From: Bacillota bacterium
GTDB taxonomy: Bacteria; Bacillota; Clostridia; Peptostreptococcales; Anaerovoracaceae
Assembly: GCA_017440275.1 (NCBI GenBank)
Contig: JAFSHN010000051.1
Location: 1 to 64,000, forward strand
Reading direction: 5' to 3'
Length of the DNA: 64,000 nucleotides
How positions within the stretch are numbered: position 1 is the stretch's first letter; the number at the start of each line of letters is the position of its first letter. Of the stretch, positions 16,018-23,510 are shown one piece after another. A program made the position numbers and the translations under genes. Under the pieces are notes generated by a model that saw nothing but the letters and a program-made list of their open reading frames with translations, was not told the origin of the DNA and did not search any database.

Positions 16018-16170
16018 ACAAAAGGGATAGACAATTCGATAAATACACACCGACGAAAATAGTTTTCTTTTTTCCTTTACTTTCTTATTTGTTATGTTTG
16101 TTTAACCTTCTTTTCAATAATCGTCGGTGAAGAGATAGGCAGCAGGGGCGCGGGGCGTCCCTGCTGTTTT
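16018..16170 (+). ncRNA. Putative small RNA with a long pyrimidine-rich loop
   Basis: About 150 nt from the P2 start to a terminator. CACCGACGA (16048-16056) pairs perfectly with TCGTCGGTG (16121-16129), closing a 64-nt loop rich in C and U (TTTTCTTTTTTCCTTTACTT and onward). A GC-rich hairpin, CAGCAGGG (16140-16147) with CCCTGCTG (16159-16166), followed by TTTT, ends it. No good ORF with a ribosome site lies inside. A large single-stranded loop on a stem is what an antisense regulator would look like. The rest of the 486-base gene-free stretch (15750-16235) holds only the two promoters. Confidence 0.55.
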
Positions 16171-16235
16171 GGGATATTGTGGTACAGTTTCATAAATGGT
16201 AAAATATAACTGAAATAATTATTGTGAGGTGTATT

Positions 16236-17888
16236 ATGTCAATTGCAGTAGATATTATCAGATGTGGTAGTGAATATGTTGTGAAACATACAAGAGGAAT
16301 TATTGTTGTTGTAACTACGTCCGCGAGCACAGCTTTAGTTACTCGTGTTATTACTAAAAAGGAAGACCATAAGATTCTTTTGCGCGAGAAAGCCTCATCA
16401 TATAAAGCTGGAATCCGTAAAGGTAGGGTTTTAAATAAAAGGATTAGTCAAATAATGCTAGCTAACATTACTTTAGCTCATATCGCAGTCGCATATTATA
16501 TGGCTAGAATTGATGGCAGCATATCAAAGGACGAAAAAAGGTTATTAGATGCTGAGGTTAAACGACTTATTCAAGAAGGTAGCTTTAATGACTCTTTTAT
16601 CATTGAGGTTAAAAAAATCAAAGCAGATAAAAAAATGGACTTTATTAAAGTCAGAGAATATTTGGATAAGATAGATGTTGAAGCGGTTGAGAAACTATTG
16701 GATGTTGCATATTCTATAGCTGATGTAAACGGGGAAATAACAGTTTCTGAGACAAAAGCACTTAACTTATTAGGAAATTATGTTTTAGAAAAAGAAAACG
16801 CAATAGATGATGATGCAGTTAGCAGAGAAGATGTAGTATTCGAAGAAGAAGTTGAAAAAGCAGTCAATGAATATACTTTGCGTATGAAGTTGCTAGACAG
16901 CACCTTTGAACAACGAGTAAAGTTAAATAAAAAAGAAGTTTCACTTTTGATGTTTGCAACATGTCTGCATTGTCTACGAATATATGGAGTAAATTATTTT
17001 ACTGAAATTGAACAAGCCACTAAAGGAAAGAAAGAGAAGTTCTTACATAAGCAGCAAGAAAAAATATTAGAGGGGTTTGGCAGAGCAAAACTTGAGAATC
17101 CCAAACATTACTATGCACCTATTAACCAAATAGTATTTGGAAGAGGTGTACCTTATGATGCTACAAACTATGTTGATAAATCATTGAAACTATTTAAAGG
17201 GGCTAATCATAGGTTTTCTACATTGGGACATGATCCTGTTTTAGGGATTATTGTTGGTACTGCAAACATCATGACTAATACAATCACTATAAAAAGCGAT
17301 AAAGCAATGGTTCCAATTACCTATCATGTAGAATATGATATGGATTTAAAAAATCCAAAAATAACTACTTTGGCTGATTTTACGGTGGTTATCAGCAAAA
17401 TTATAGAAAGAACTGAAGAAAATGTAGAACCGTTGATTGCAGCATTAATTAAACAATTGATGCATATCGCAACAGATCTTTATACTCCGACAGGAATACA
17501 ACTACCTGGTTCCGGCTTAGTGATGTCAAAGAAAAATGTTGAACTATTGACAAGTTATGTAAGTACAGGAGATTTAATAAAGCTACAAACCTCGTCTGCA
17601 ATTGAACATCTGATTGATAAGATTATCAGCATTATTCACGGTTGCATTTTGCTAGAAAAAGGTAAAGGAATAGAATCAAAAATTAATCAAGTAAAGTGCA
17701 GAAAGATTATTACATATGCAAAAGCAATTTCGTCCGGTAGCAATTTAATTGAGAAGATGATAACTCAACAATACAAAGGATTGGATATTAATGGACTATT
17801 TTCGCTTCTTGTTGGATTGTTTTCAGACAATAGATTCTTGTATGATGTTAAATATGATTTTATAAGGAATGGTTTGGGGGAAGAGTAG
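16236..17888 (+). CDS. TerB-like domain protein of unknown function
   Basis: 550 residues from the ATG at 16236 (TGAGGTG six bases upstream). A short hydrophobic stretch (residues about 18-38) may be a membrane anchor. Residues about 75-190 hold two helical repeats of the TerB type, each with an acidic motif: ARIDGSISKDEKRLLDAEV and ADVNGEITVSETKALNLLG. The C-terminal half contains HRFSTLGHDPVLGIIVGTANI and several hydrophobic stretches and is not recognised. AT-rich compared with the core genes around it, which suggests transfer. It leads a run with a Vsr-like protein, a small membrane peptide and an unknown protein; a host-defence role is possible but unproven. Confidence 0.5.
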   Translation: MSIAVDIIRCGSEYVVKHTRGIIVVVTTSASTALVTRVITKKEDHKILLREKASSYKAGIRKGRVLNKRISQIMLANITLAHIAVAYYMARIDGSISKDEKRLLDAEVKRLIQEGSFNDSFIIEVKKIKADKKMDFIKVREYLDKIDVEAVEKLLDVAYSIADVNGEITVSETKALNLLGNYVLEKENAIDDDAVSREDVVFEEEVEKAVNEYTLRMKLLDSTFEQRVKLNKKEVSLLMFATCLHCLRIYGVNYFTEIEQATKGKKEKFLHKQQEKILEGFGRAKLENPKHYYAPINQIVFGRGVPYDATNYVDKSLKLFKGANHRFSTLGHDPVLGIIVGTANIMTNTITIKSDKAMVPITYHVEYDMDLKNPKITTLADFTVVISKIIERTEENVEPLIAALIKQLMHIATDLYTPTGIQLPGSGLVMSKKNVELLTSYVSTGDLIKLQTSSAIEHLIDKIISIIHGCILLEKGKGIESKINQVKCRKIITYAKAISSGSNLIEKMITQQYKGLDINGLFSLLVGLFSDNRFLYDVKYDFIRNGLGEE

Positions 17889-17934
17889 GATATTGCTTAA
17901 ATAATCTTCAGTAAAGAGGCGAAGGCGACGTAAT

Positions 17935-18417
17935 ATGGACAAGATAAATTCTGAACAACGCAGTAAAAATATGGCTGCTATACACTCAAAGAATACAAAG
18001 CCGGAAGTGTTTTTTAGAAAGCTACTTTTTAATAAAGGTTACAGATATAGTATCTCTAATAAAAAATTACCTGGTAAACCTGATATGAATTTAAGAAAAT
18101 ATAATACTGCAATTTATATTCACGGCTGTTTCTGGCATAGACATGGATGTTCTCTGGCTTCAGAACATAAAAACAATGTTGAATTCTGGAATAAGAAGTT
18201 TGAGGCGGAAGTTAAAACTACAAAACATGTAGAATCCAGCACAATGTATATAACAGCAAATGAACTTGCGAAAAGCGAATTAGAGTCTGAGCGTTATTAT
18301 CTGTATCGTGTTTATAATTTTGATATGGAAACAATGTCAGGGGATATATCTGTTAGAAAAGGATCTTTGAAACAATTGTGTATTTCAGCACAGACTTATA
18401 AAGTTAATTTTGAATAG
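17935..18417 (+). CDS. Chimera of Vsr endonuclease N-terminal part and DUF3883 C-terminal part
   Basis: 160 residues. Residues 1-90 follow Vsr, the T:G mismatch endonuclease that accompanies cytosine methylases: SEQRSKNMAAIHSKNTKPE, PGKPDMNL (catalytic Asp), HGCFWHRHGC (catalytic and zinc residues) and EFWNKKFE. After the junction the sequence is not Vsr; EVKTTK, MYITANELAKSE, YYLYRVYNFD and GSLKQL match the DUF3883 domain found at the C terminus of many restriction and helicase proteins. The simplest reading is an in-frame deletion that fused two genes of a former restriction-modification locus. Activity is doubtful because the Vsr C-terminal segment is gone. No methylase is nearby. Confidence 0.7.
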   Translation: MDKINSEQRSKNMAAIHSKNTKPEVFFRKLLFNKGYRYSISNKKLPGKPDMNLRKYNTAIYIHGCFWHRHGCSLASEHKNNVEFWNKKFEAEVKTTKHVESSTMYITANELAKSELESERYYLYRVYNFDMETMSGDISVRKGSLKQLCISAQTYKVNFE

Positions 18418-18453
18418 AAACTCAGAAGTAATATATAAAGAAAAGAGGTCTAT

Positions 18454-18606
18454 ATGGATTATCAGTTTGTAATAGGTGATATTGTTATTCCAATCGGAAC
18501 TTTTATTGTAGGGCTATTTATTGGTAAAAATTATGAAAAAGGCAAAGCGAAGGCTAAAGTTAAAGGTGACAATAACACAATAATTCAGAATTCTGATATT
18601 AAATAA
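18454..18606 (+). CDS. 50-residue single-span membrane peptide
   Basis: Frame MDYQFVIGDIVIPIGTFIVG continuing LFIGKNYEKGKAKAKVKGDN and ending NTIIQNSDIK. One membrane helix (residues 9-24), then a basic linker, then a GDNNTIIQNS tail. AGAGGTC precedes the ATG. The tail resembles the start of the next protein (NNNIIIQDSNIS), suggesting that the two interact through this beta-type segment or share an origin. Function unknown. Confidence 0.6.
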   Translation: MDYQFVIGDIVIPIGTFIVGLFIGKNYEKGKAKAKVKGDNNTIIQNSDIK

Positions 18607-18619
18607 TAAGAGGTGAGGT

Positions 18620-19912
18620 GTGTTTGATTTGAGTAATAAAGCTATAGTTAGGCCAAATTCTAATAATAATATCATAATTCAAGATAGTAACATTAGTAAC
18701 ACTACTAATATAGTAATATCTGACCCATGTAGTACGATTTCAGCACTTAGCGATTTGGGCGCATATAGCGGTATTCAGGAATATGTTTCTAAAATGATGG
18801 AAAAAGCTAAATCGGCACATCCTTTATTTCCAGAGTTTTCAGTAAAATATAATCCTGATTTAGAAAGACTTGTTAGTATGCCTGAAACAAAGGAAGCGCT
18901 TATAAATCACCCTAAAACTATAAAAGGAAAGTACGTTATTGATTATAAAAAGTATCCACACATGGATAAGTCCGAAACGCCATGGGAGTATGCTTATAGA
19001 ACACAATCCAAAGTTGAACTGCAGGCGACGGAACATGAAGAATTTTTAGGGGACATAAAAGATCCATATCCTTGGATTATAAACACTAAAAATATGATAA
19101 CAATAATTGGACCTCCTGAATTTCCAGAGGCAAGAGAAGCTACTTTGGTCTCTGGTGATATAGAAATCCCAATTATGATTAGAAGAGCGCCTTCTTTACA
19201 GTTTGGTGAATTGGTTTTAGTTAATACATCTACAGGGCATGGGTTTGATATTAAGATAACTACTAGAAAAGAACATGAAGAAACCCGTGTTACAATTATT
19301 AAAAAGAATGACGGTGATTTAGAAAGCTATTTGCTGCGTGAAAAATATCTAGAACAGATTTATACTACGAGACAGACCAAGATAATGTTGGGGGATGAGT
19401 TGTTAATGTCTACAACTGTTACAACAGAAGAAGTCGAAGTAGATTTGTTCAAATATGCAAAACAACTTGTTAGGTATTTTGAGGATTTGCTGTTCATTGA
19501 GGACAAGCTGTCATGTAAATTTAAGATTAAATGGGAAGCTATAAGTGAGGAACAGGTTAAACTTGCCATGATAATGAGAGCATCATTAGAAAATAAGTGG
19601 GTTTATGAGGAATTGGATTTTGATGATCAAATGAAGTGTAATTACGATAATATAAGCACAAACCTGTTGGAAATGGAAACGCAAATTATTGGCGGAATCG
19701 TGACTAACGAAGAAGTTTTTCTAAATGGTGTAAGATTTAAAATTGATAAAGTACATATTCAATACAAAAATGCTAAAATAAATAATTTGAACTCAGTTAA
19801 GCGAGGAGTCAAGATTAAAAGGCGTAATATTCGTGTGACATTCAAGGCTACAAATAAAGGTGAAAAATTCCTGAAATATGTCAAGTATGAAGGAATTCGT
19901 GTAACAGAGTAG
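18620..19912 (+). CDS. Unknown protein with N-terminal NNNIIIQDSN motif
   Basis: 430 residues from the GTG at 18620; the TTG at 18629 is at a better distance from GAGGTG and may be the real start. The first 35 residues are polar and asparagine-rich (NSNNNIIIQDSNISNTTNI), the rest looks like a soluble alpha/beta protein with basic C-terminal region (VKRGVKIKRRNIRVTFKATN). No catalytic motif is recognised. AT-rich like the genes before it. It follows the 50-residue membrane peptide by 13 bases and most likely forms an operon with it. No terminator is evident; the following 256 bases hold only a promoter. Confidence 0.55.
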   Translation: MFDLSNKAIVRPNSNNNIIIQDSNISNTTNIVISDPCSTISALSDLGAYSGIQEYVSKMMEKAKSAHPLFPEFSVKYNPDLERLVSMPETKEALINHPKTIKGKYVIDYKKYPHMDKSETPWEYAYRTQSKVELQATEHEEFLGDIKDPYPWIINTKNMITIIGPPEFPEAREATLVSGDIEIPIMIRRAPSLQFGELVLVNTSTGHGFDIKITTRKEHEETRVTIIKKNDGDLESYLLREKYLEQIYTTRQTKIMLGDELLMSTTVTTEEVEVDLFKYAKQLVRYFEDLLFIEDKLSCKFKIKWEAISEEQVKLAMIMRASLENKWVYEELDFDDQMKCNYDNISTNLLEMETQIIGGIVTNEEVFLNGVRFKIDKVHIQYKNAKINNLNSVKRGVKIKRRNIRVTFKATNKGEKFLKYVKYEGIRVTE

Positions 19913-20088
19913 GTCTACCTCATAATGTTATAAATTTTTATTGGTTAGTGATCAAATAAATCTAAAATATGAGTATTAGAGGTTTTAAAGGTTTTCGCAA
20001 TTTTTACTGCTGTATTTAATAAGTCTCAAAAACTGTTAACAATTAAAATATCTGTTGCATTGGAATTTGTCTTCCCAGTCCCTTTTTT

Positions 20089-20110
20089 CGGACATACATT
20101 CCTCTATAAT
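20089..20110 (+). promoter_or_regulatory. Promoter of the small secreted/repeat protein operon (P3)
   Basis: -10 TATAAT at 20105-20110, preceded at exactly 11 bp by TTTTTTCGGAC (ending 20093), the same arrangement as P1 and P2 at 15.8-16.0 kb. The 175 bases before it show nothing else. Confidence 0.5.
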
Positions 20111-20168
20111 AAAAACAGAATAAGTCAAACAAATATGTTGAAAAGCATTTTGCAGAGAGGAGTAAACG

Positions 20169-20354
20169 ATGCACGGAAGAGATTGGAATGGCAATGGCCG
20201 CATTGATGCGGGAGATCGGTACATAGATTTTGAAATAATGAACGACAATGGAGGCGGCGGCTCCGGAGGTGGTTCCGGTGGAGATGGCTGCGGCTGCTTT
20301 ACCGCTGTGATTATGCTGCTGGGCTTATTATATTTGCTCGGCTCATGCAGTTAG
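20169..20354 (+). CDS. 61-residue protein with a calcium-loop-like motif and C-terminal membrane segment
   Basis: Start follows AGAGGAG. DWNGNGRIDAGD (residues 5-16) has the D-x-N-x-N-G-x-I-D-x-x-D spacing of EF-hand/dockerin calcium loops. A glycine-serine linker (residues 29-41) leads to a hydrophobic segment with CGC at its edge (residues 42-58). Function unknown. It shares a transcript with the frameshifted repeat protein 12 bases downstream. Confidence 0.65.
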   Translation: MHGRDWNGNGRIDAGDRYIDFEIMNDNGGGGSGGGSGGDGCGCFTAVIMLLGLLYLLGSCS

Positions 20355-20366
20355 GAGGCTATGTAG

Positions 20367-20694
20367 ATGGTTAGAAAAAAAGAAGGTTATAAATAAACCG
20401 GGATTTTTTAATTCCAGAGTATACTGCGATGAAAATGGCAACCGGGTCGGATACAGCAAGCCGGGACCTTTTGGCAGTACTATTCACTATGATAATGATG
20501 GAAACGAAGTGGGGTTCAGCAAGAACGGTCCCTTTGGCAGCAAGCAGCACTTCGATAAGGACGGAAACGAAGTGGGTTTTAGCAAAAATGGGTTATTTGG
20601 AAGCAATCTTCATTATGATAATAACGGTAACCGAGTAGGCTATAGCAAGAACGGATTCTTTAATTCAGAAGAATACTATGGCGACGAAGACTAA
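20367..20694 (+). pseudogene. Protein of 21-residue repeats, interrupted by a frameshift in an A7 run
   Basis: ATG at 20367 follows AGGAGG but its frame ends after nine codons. A second frame, open from there to 20694, encodes about 4.5 copies of a 21-residue repeat, consensus GPFGSxxHYDNDGNEVGFSKN (63 bp per unit). Removing one A from the seven-A run at 20375-20381 joins the frames into about 108 residues beginning MVRKKKVINKPGFFNS. So either the tract is phase-variable, the gene is broken, or there is a sequencing error. Repeats with this pattern occur in proteins of unknown role. Confidence 0.7.
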
Positions 20695-20705
20695 AGGAGG
20701 ATGAA

Positions 20706-21239
20706 ATGAGCACAATCACTTTACTGAATGCATCCTGCGCGGATCAGACCGTCGATGCGGTTGTAAATGCAGCAAACAACGGCCTTTGGGCAGGTGGCGG
20801 CATTTGCGGAGTTATTTTCCAGAAGGCCGGAATGGCAGATTTGACGGCAGCCTGCGACCGGTACAAAACGCCCCTTAAAGACGGTTCGGCGGTTATTACT
20901 CCTGCCTTTAAAATGACCAACGCAAAATACATTATTCATGCTGTCGGTCCGAATTTTGCCAGAACGCCAGGCGCCTTCAAGGAACTTTTCGACGCATATT
21001 ACAATTCTCTGCACGTGCTGATGGAAAATGACCTGCACAGCATCTCATTTCCTCTGATCAGCTCTGGCATCTTCGGCGGCTCCCTGGCAAACCCTGCGGC
21101 AGAGTCCACAAAACAGTGCCTACGCGCTTACAAAAAATTCAGTGCCGACTACCCGGACTACCTCGTTGATGTAAAGCTTTGCGCCTTTTCATCAAGAGAA
21201 ATGGCCGAAGCGCAGAAAGTCTTCGACAGTATGATTTAA
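20706..21239 (+). CDS. Macrodomain protein (ADP-ribose binding/hydrolase)
   Basis: 177 residues, single macrodomain. VDAVVNAANNGLWAGGGICGVIFQKAG carries the usual asparagine pair and glycine-rich loop; YIIHAVGP and FPLISSGIFGG are the other ligand-binding loops. The family removes ADP-ribose from proteins or deacetylates O-acetyl-ADP-ribose. Start follows AAAGGAGGATGA. Last gene of a unit with the small proteins upstream; a terminator follows. A second, larger macrodomain protein is encoded at 26.1 kb. Confidence 0.92.
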   Translation: MSTITLLNASCADQTVDAVVNAANNGLWAGGGICGVIFQKAGMADLTAACDRYKTPLKDGSAVITPAFKMTNAKYIIHAVGPNFARTPGAFKELFDAYYNSLHVLMENDLHSISFPLISSGIFGGSLANPAAESTKQCLRAYKKFSADYPDYLVDVKLCAFSSREMAEAQKVFDSMI

Positions 21240-21252
21240 AGTGGACGCTTTT

Positions 21253-21276
21253 GCGGGGATTATTCCCCGCTTTTTT
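21253..21276 (+). terminator. Terminator after the macrodomain gene
   Basis: GCGGGGA/TCCCCGC stem (21253-21270, loop TTAT) followed by six T. Confidence 0.9.
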
Positions 21277-21281
21277 ATTGG

Positions 21282-21376
21282 CGAAATCCATTAAAACCTC
21301 CTATTTTACACTTAAATCCCTTTATTCGCGATTTTTCGAGAAAGTTCTTGCACATGGTTTTGTGAGGGTATAGGAT
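21282..21376 (+). promoter_or_regulatory. Conserved 95-bp promoter module, copy 2
   Basis: CGAAATCCATTAAAACC begins at 21282; -35 TTGCAC (21348-21353), 17-bp spacer, -10 TAGGAT (21371-21376). It aligns gaplessly with the modules at 13087 and 23511 and would drive the second toxin-antitoxin pair together with the nearer promoter at 21421. Confidence 0.75.
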
Positions 21377-21420
21377 GCACATGAGAATAGTTTTAGGAGC
21401 AGAAGGCAATCATACTGATA

Positions 21421-21459
21421 TTGACAAACAATATTTATCTGTAATACAATGTATTACAG
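21421..21459 (+). promoter_or_regulatory. Proximal promoter and palindromic operator of the second toxin-antitoxin operon
   Basis: TTGACA (21421-21426), 18-bp spacer, TACAAT (21445-21450). CTGTAATACA (21439-21448) and TGTATTACAG (21450-21459) form a perfect 10-bp inverted repeat around one central base and cover the -10. This is the expected site for autorepression by the antitoxin. Confidence 0.8.
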
Positions 21460-21474
21460 AAAGGAGTGGTAAAT

Positions 21475-21702
21475 ATGACTATTTCTGTCAGACTCAGCGA
21501 AGAAGATACAGCATTATTTAAGAGTTATGCAGATATCAAGAATATTTCTTTGTCAGAATTAGTGAGAACCGCCGTTTTAGAAAAGATAGAGGACGAATTT
21601 GATTTGAAGTACTATGAAGAGGCGATTAAAGAATACAGAGAAAATCCTATAACTTATACTTTAGAAGAGGTAGAAAGAGAGTTGGATTTATTGGATGTAT
21701 AG
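21475..21702 (+). CDS. RelB/DinJ-like antitoxin
   Basis: 75 residues from the ATG at 21475 (GAAAGGAG upstream). The N terminus, MTISVRLSEEDTALFKSYAD then ISLSELVRTAVLEKIE, is a ribbon-helix-helix DNA-binding domain; the acidic tail (EEAIKEYRENPITYTLEEVERELD) would wrap the toxin. It overlaps the toxin gene by 8 bases. The palindrome over the promoter fits autorepression. Confidence 0.88.
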   Translation: MTISVRLSEEDTALFKSYADIKNISLSELVRTAVLEKIEDEFDLKYYEEAIKEYRENPITYTLEEVERELDLLDV

Positions 21703-21961
21703 AGTTCTATTTACTGATGCAGCAAAGAAAAAACTAAAGAAGCTGGATAAGAATACGGCAAAATTAATCCTTGCTTGGATTCGAAAAAATCTAGAAGGCT
21801 GCGAGGATCCACGAGTATATGGCAAGGCATTACGTGCAAATCATTTAGGTCAATGGCGATATAGAATAGGCGATTATCGTTTGATTGCTGAAATTGAAGA
21901 TGAAAAGATTATTATTTTAATAATTAATATAGGACATAGAAGAGATATCTATAAAGATTAA
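21695..21961 (+). CDS. RelE-family mRNA interferase toxin
   Basis: 88 residues. YRVLFTDAAKKKLKKLDKNTAKLILAWIRKNL at the start, and LGQWRYRIGDYRLIAEIEDEKIIILIINIGHRRDIYK at the end, match RelE-type toxins that cleave mRNA at the ribosome; the R-x-R-x-GDYR core and the GHRRDIY tail are typical. Paired with the RelB-like antitoxin. Confidence 0.92.
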   Translation: MYRVLFTDAAKKKLKKLDKNTAKLILAWIRKNLEGCEDPRVYGKALRANHLGQWRYRIGDYRLIAEIEDEKIIILIINIGHRRDIYKD

Positions 21962-21988
21962 ACCGAGGGACTTTCACCTCGGTTTTTT
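21962..21988 (+). terminator. Terminator of the second toxin-antitoxin operon
   Basis: ACCGAGG (21962-21968) pairs with CCTCGGT (21977-21983), followed by TTTTT; it starts right at the toxin stop. Confidence 0.9.
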
Positions 21989-22025
21989 GATCCCTAAAGT
22001 ATACAAAATATTACCTGACACACGA

Positions 22026-22054
22026 TTGACTTTCATCTTACCCGGGAGTAGAAT
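22026..22054 (+). promoter_or_regulatory. Promoter of the dnaA-like gene
   Basis: TTGACT (22026-22031), 17-bp spacer, TAGAAT (22049-22054); a good SigA promoter 79 bases before the start codon. Confidence 0.7.
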
Positions 22055-22132
22055 ACAATTCCATATCCATTTTGTGGTGGGGAAAAGCACGTAGATATAG
22101 TTTAGTCGAAGCAGAATTTGGAGTTTGAAGTC

Positions 22133-23500
22133 ATGGGTTGCAGCGAAGAAATCAGAGCACAATTATTGGAAAAATTAAGGGAAGAAACTATAGAAACCAT
22201 CTATAATGCATGGTTTGCAGAACTCAGAGTTTTCAGCATTGATGAGGTGCTGGATATTGCTTATCTGGGAGTGCCTGATTTGCCGGGCAAGGATATGAAC
22301 TTCATTATGAGCATTTTGCGCAACCGATACAGCCATAAAATTGAGAATGTTTTGACTAATATTATGGGGCGCAGATTTAGGGTCGTTATCAAGCGTGTCG
22401 AAGAGTATGAGGATGAGACGGATTCGCTGAAGCGTAAAATTAAAGAATCGGCTGCCTCGAAACATTTTTATGATAATTCCTTTGATCCACGCTATAGTTT
22501 CGACAACTTCGTAGTAGGTGATGGAAACAAGCTTGCTCATGCAGCGGCTTTTGCTGTGGCGGAATCGCCGGCACAGTCTTATAATCCGCTTTACATATAT
22601 GGCAACTCGGGTCTGGGTAAAACGCATCTGCTTCATGCAATCGGCCTCCATCTTGAGAAGACAAAACCTGAAATGAGCGTTCTTTACGTTTCGGCGGAGA
22701 ACTTTACCAACGAATTGGTTGATGCCATCCGCAAAAACAGAACCTATGATTTCAAAGAAAAATATAGAAATGTAGATGTGCTGTTGATTGACGATATTCA
22801 GTTTTTCGGGCGTACAAAAGAAAGCCAGGAGGAATTCTTTCACACTTTTAATGATTTGTACCACAACGGCAGTCAAATTGTGATTTCCAGCGATTGTGAG
22901 CCGGACAAGATTGACAATCTTCAGGACCGATTAAAAACTCGTTTTCAGTGGAATCTCATTGCGGATATTGTTCCGCCTGACTACGAAACCCGTATAGCCA
23001 TTTTGCTTAAGTTATCTGAGGCAAACGGGCTTACGGTTGATGAGGAGCTGATGAAAGTGATTCAATTTATTTCGGAAATCGCCAAGGCAAATGTGCGTGA
23101 ACTTGAAGGCAGTTTGAACCGCGTAGTAACATTTGCAAGGCTTTTTAACGAAAAAATTACACTTGCCTTTGCGCAGAAAACTCTTGGTTCGTCAAATGTT
23201 GAGAGAAGAGCAGGCGTTACTCCTGAAAGGGTAAAGTCGGTGGTAAGTGATTTTTATCACATTGAAGTGGAGGATTTGGAGTCTGCGAAGCGTCAAAGCA
23301 ATGTGGCTCATGCACGTATGATCGCCATGTATCTTATCCGCGAGATGACCGACAGTTCGCTGCCGAAAATCGGCAAATATTTTGGTGGGAAGCATCATAC
23401 TACTGTGCTGCATGCTTGCAAAAAAGTAGAAAACTTGACTGAATCCAGCCTTGAGGTGGAATGTGAAATAGAAGAAATTAAAGGGCTCTTGGGACGATAA
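22133..23500 (+). CDS. DnaA-like replication initiator, probable paralogue
   Basis: 455 residues from the ATG at 22133. All DnaA parts are present: a diverged domain I, a short linker, and an AAA+ domain with Walker A GNSGLGKTHL, Walker B LLIDDIQFF, and the arginine finger in RLKTRFQWNL. The domain IV signature reads GGKHHTTVLHACKKV, where most DnaA proteins have GGRDHTTV. The residues changed (R to K, D to H) touch the DNA box, so its sites may differ from TTATCCACA. It is not beside dnaN, recF or gyrB, and its neighbours are toxin-antitoxin and Rpn genes, so it is probably an additional copy. Replication initiation of another element, or gene regulation, is possible. No terminator follows. 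Confidence 0.85.
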   Translation: MGCSEEIRAQLLEKLREETIETIYNAWFAELRVFSIDEVLDIAYLGVPDLPGKDMNFIMSILRNRYSHKIENVLTNIMGRRFRVVIKRVEEYEDETDSLKRKIKESAASKHFYDNSFDPRYSFDNFVVGDGNKLAHAAAFAVAESPAQSYNPLYIYGNSGLGKTHLLHAIGLHLEKTKPEMSVLYVSAENFTNELVDAIRKNRTYDFKEKYRNVDVLLIDDIQFFGRTKESQEEFFHTFNDLYHNGSQIVISSDCEPDKIDNLQDRLKTRFQWNLIADIVPPDYETRIAILLKLSEANGLTVDEELMKVIQFISEIAKANVRELEGSLNRVVTFARLFNEKITLAFAQKTLGSSNVERRAGVTPERVKSVVSDFYHIEVEDLESAKRQSNVAHARMIAMYLIREMTDSSLPKIGKYFGGKHHTTVLHACKKVENLTESSLEVECEIEEIKGLLGR

Positions 23501-23510
23501 TCAAAAACCT

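Noticed and set aside
20429..20638. Reading frame rich in Met/Thr over the repeat protein
   Set aside because: It is an alternative frame of the 63-bp repeats; the other frame gives coherent protein repeats.
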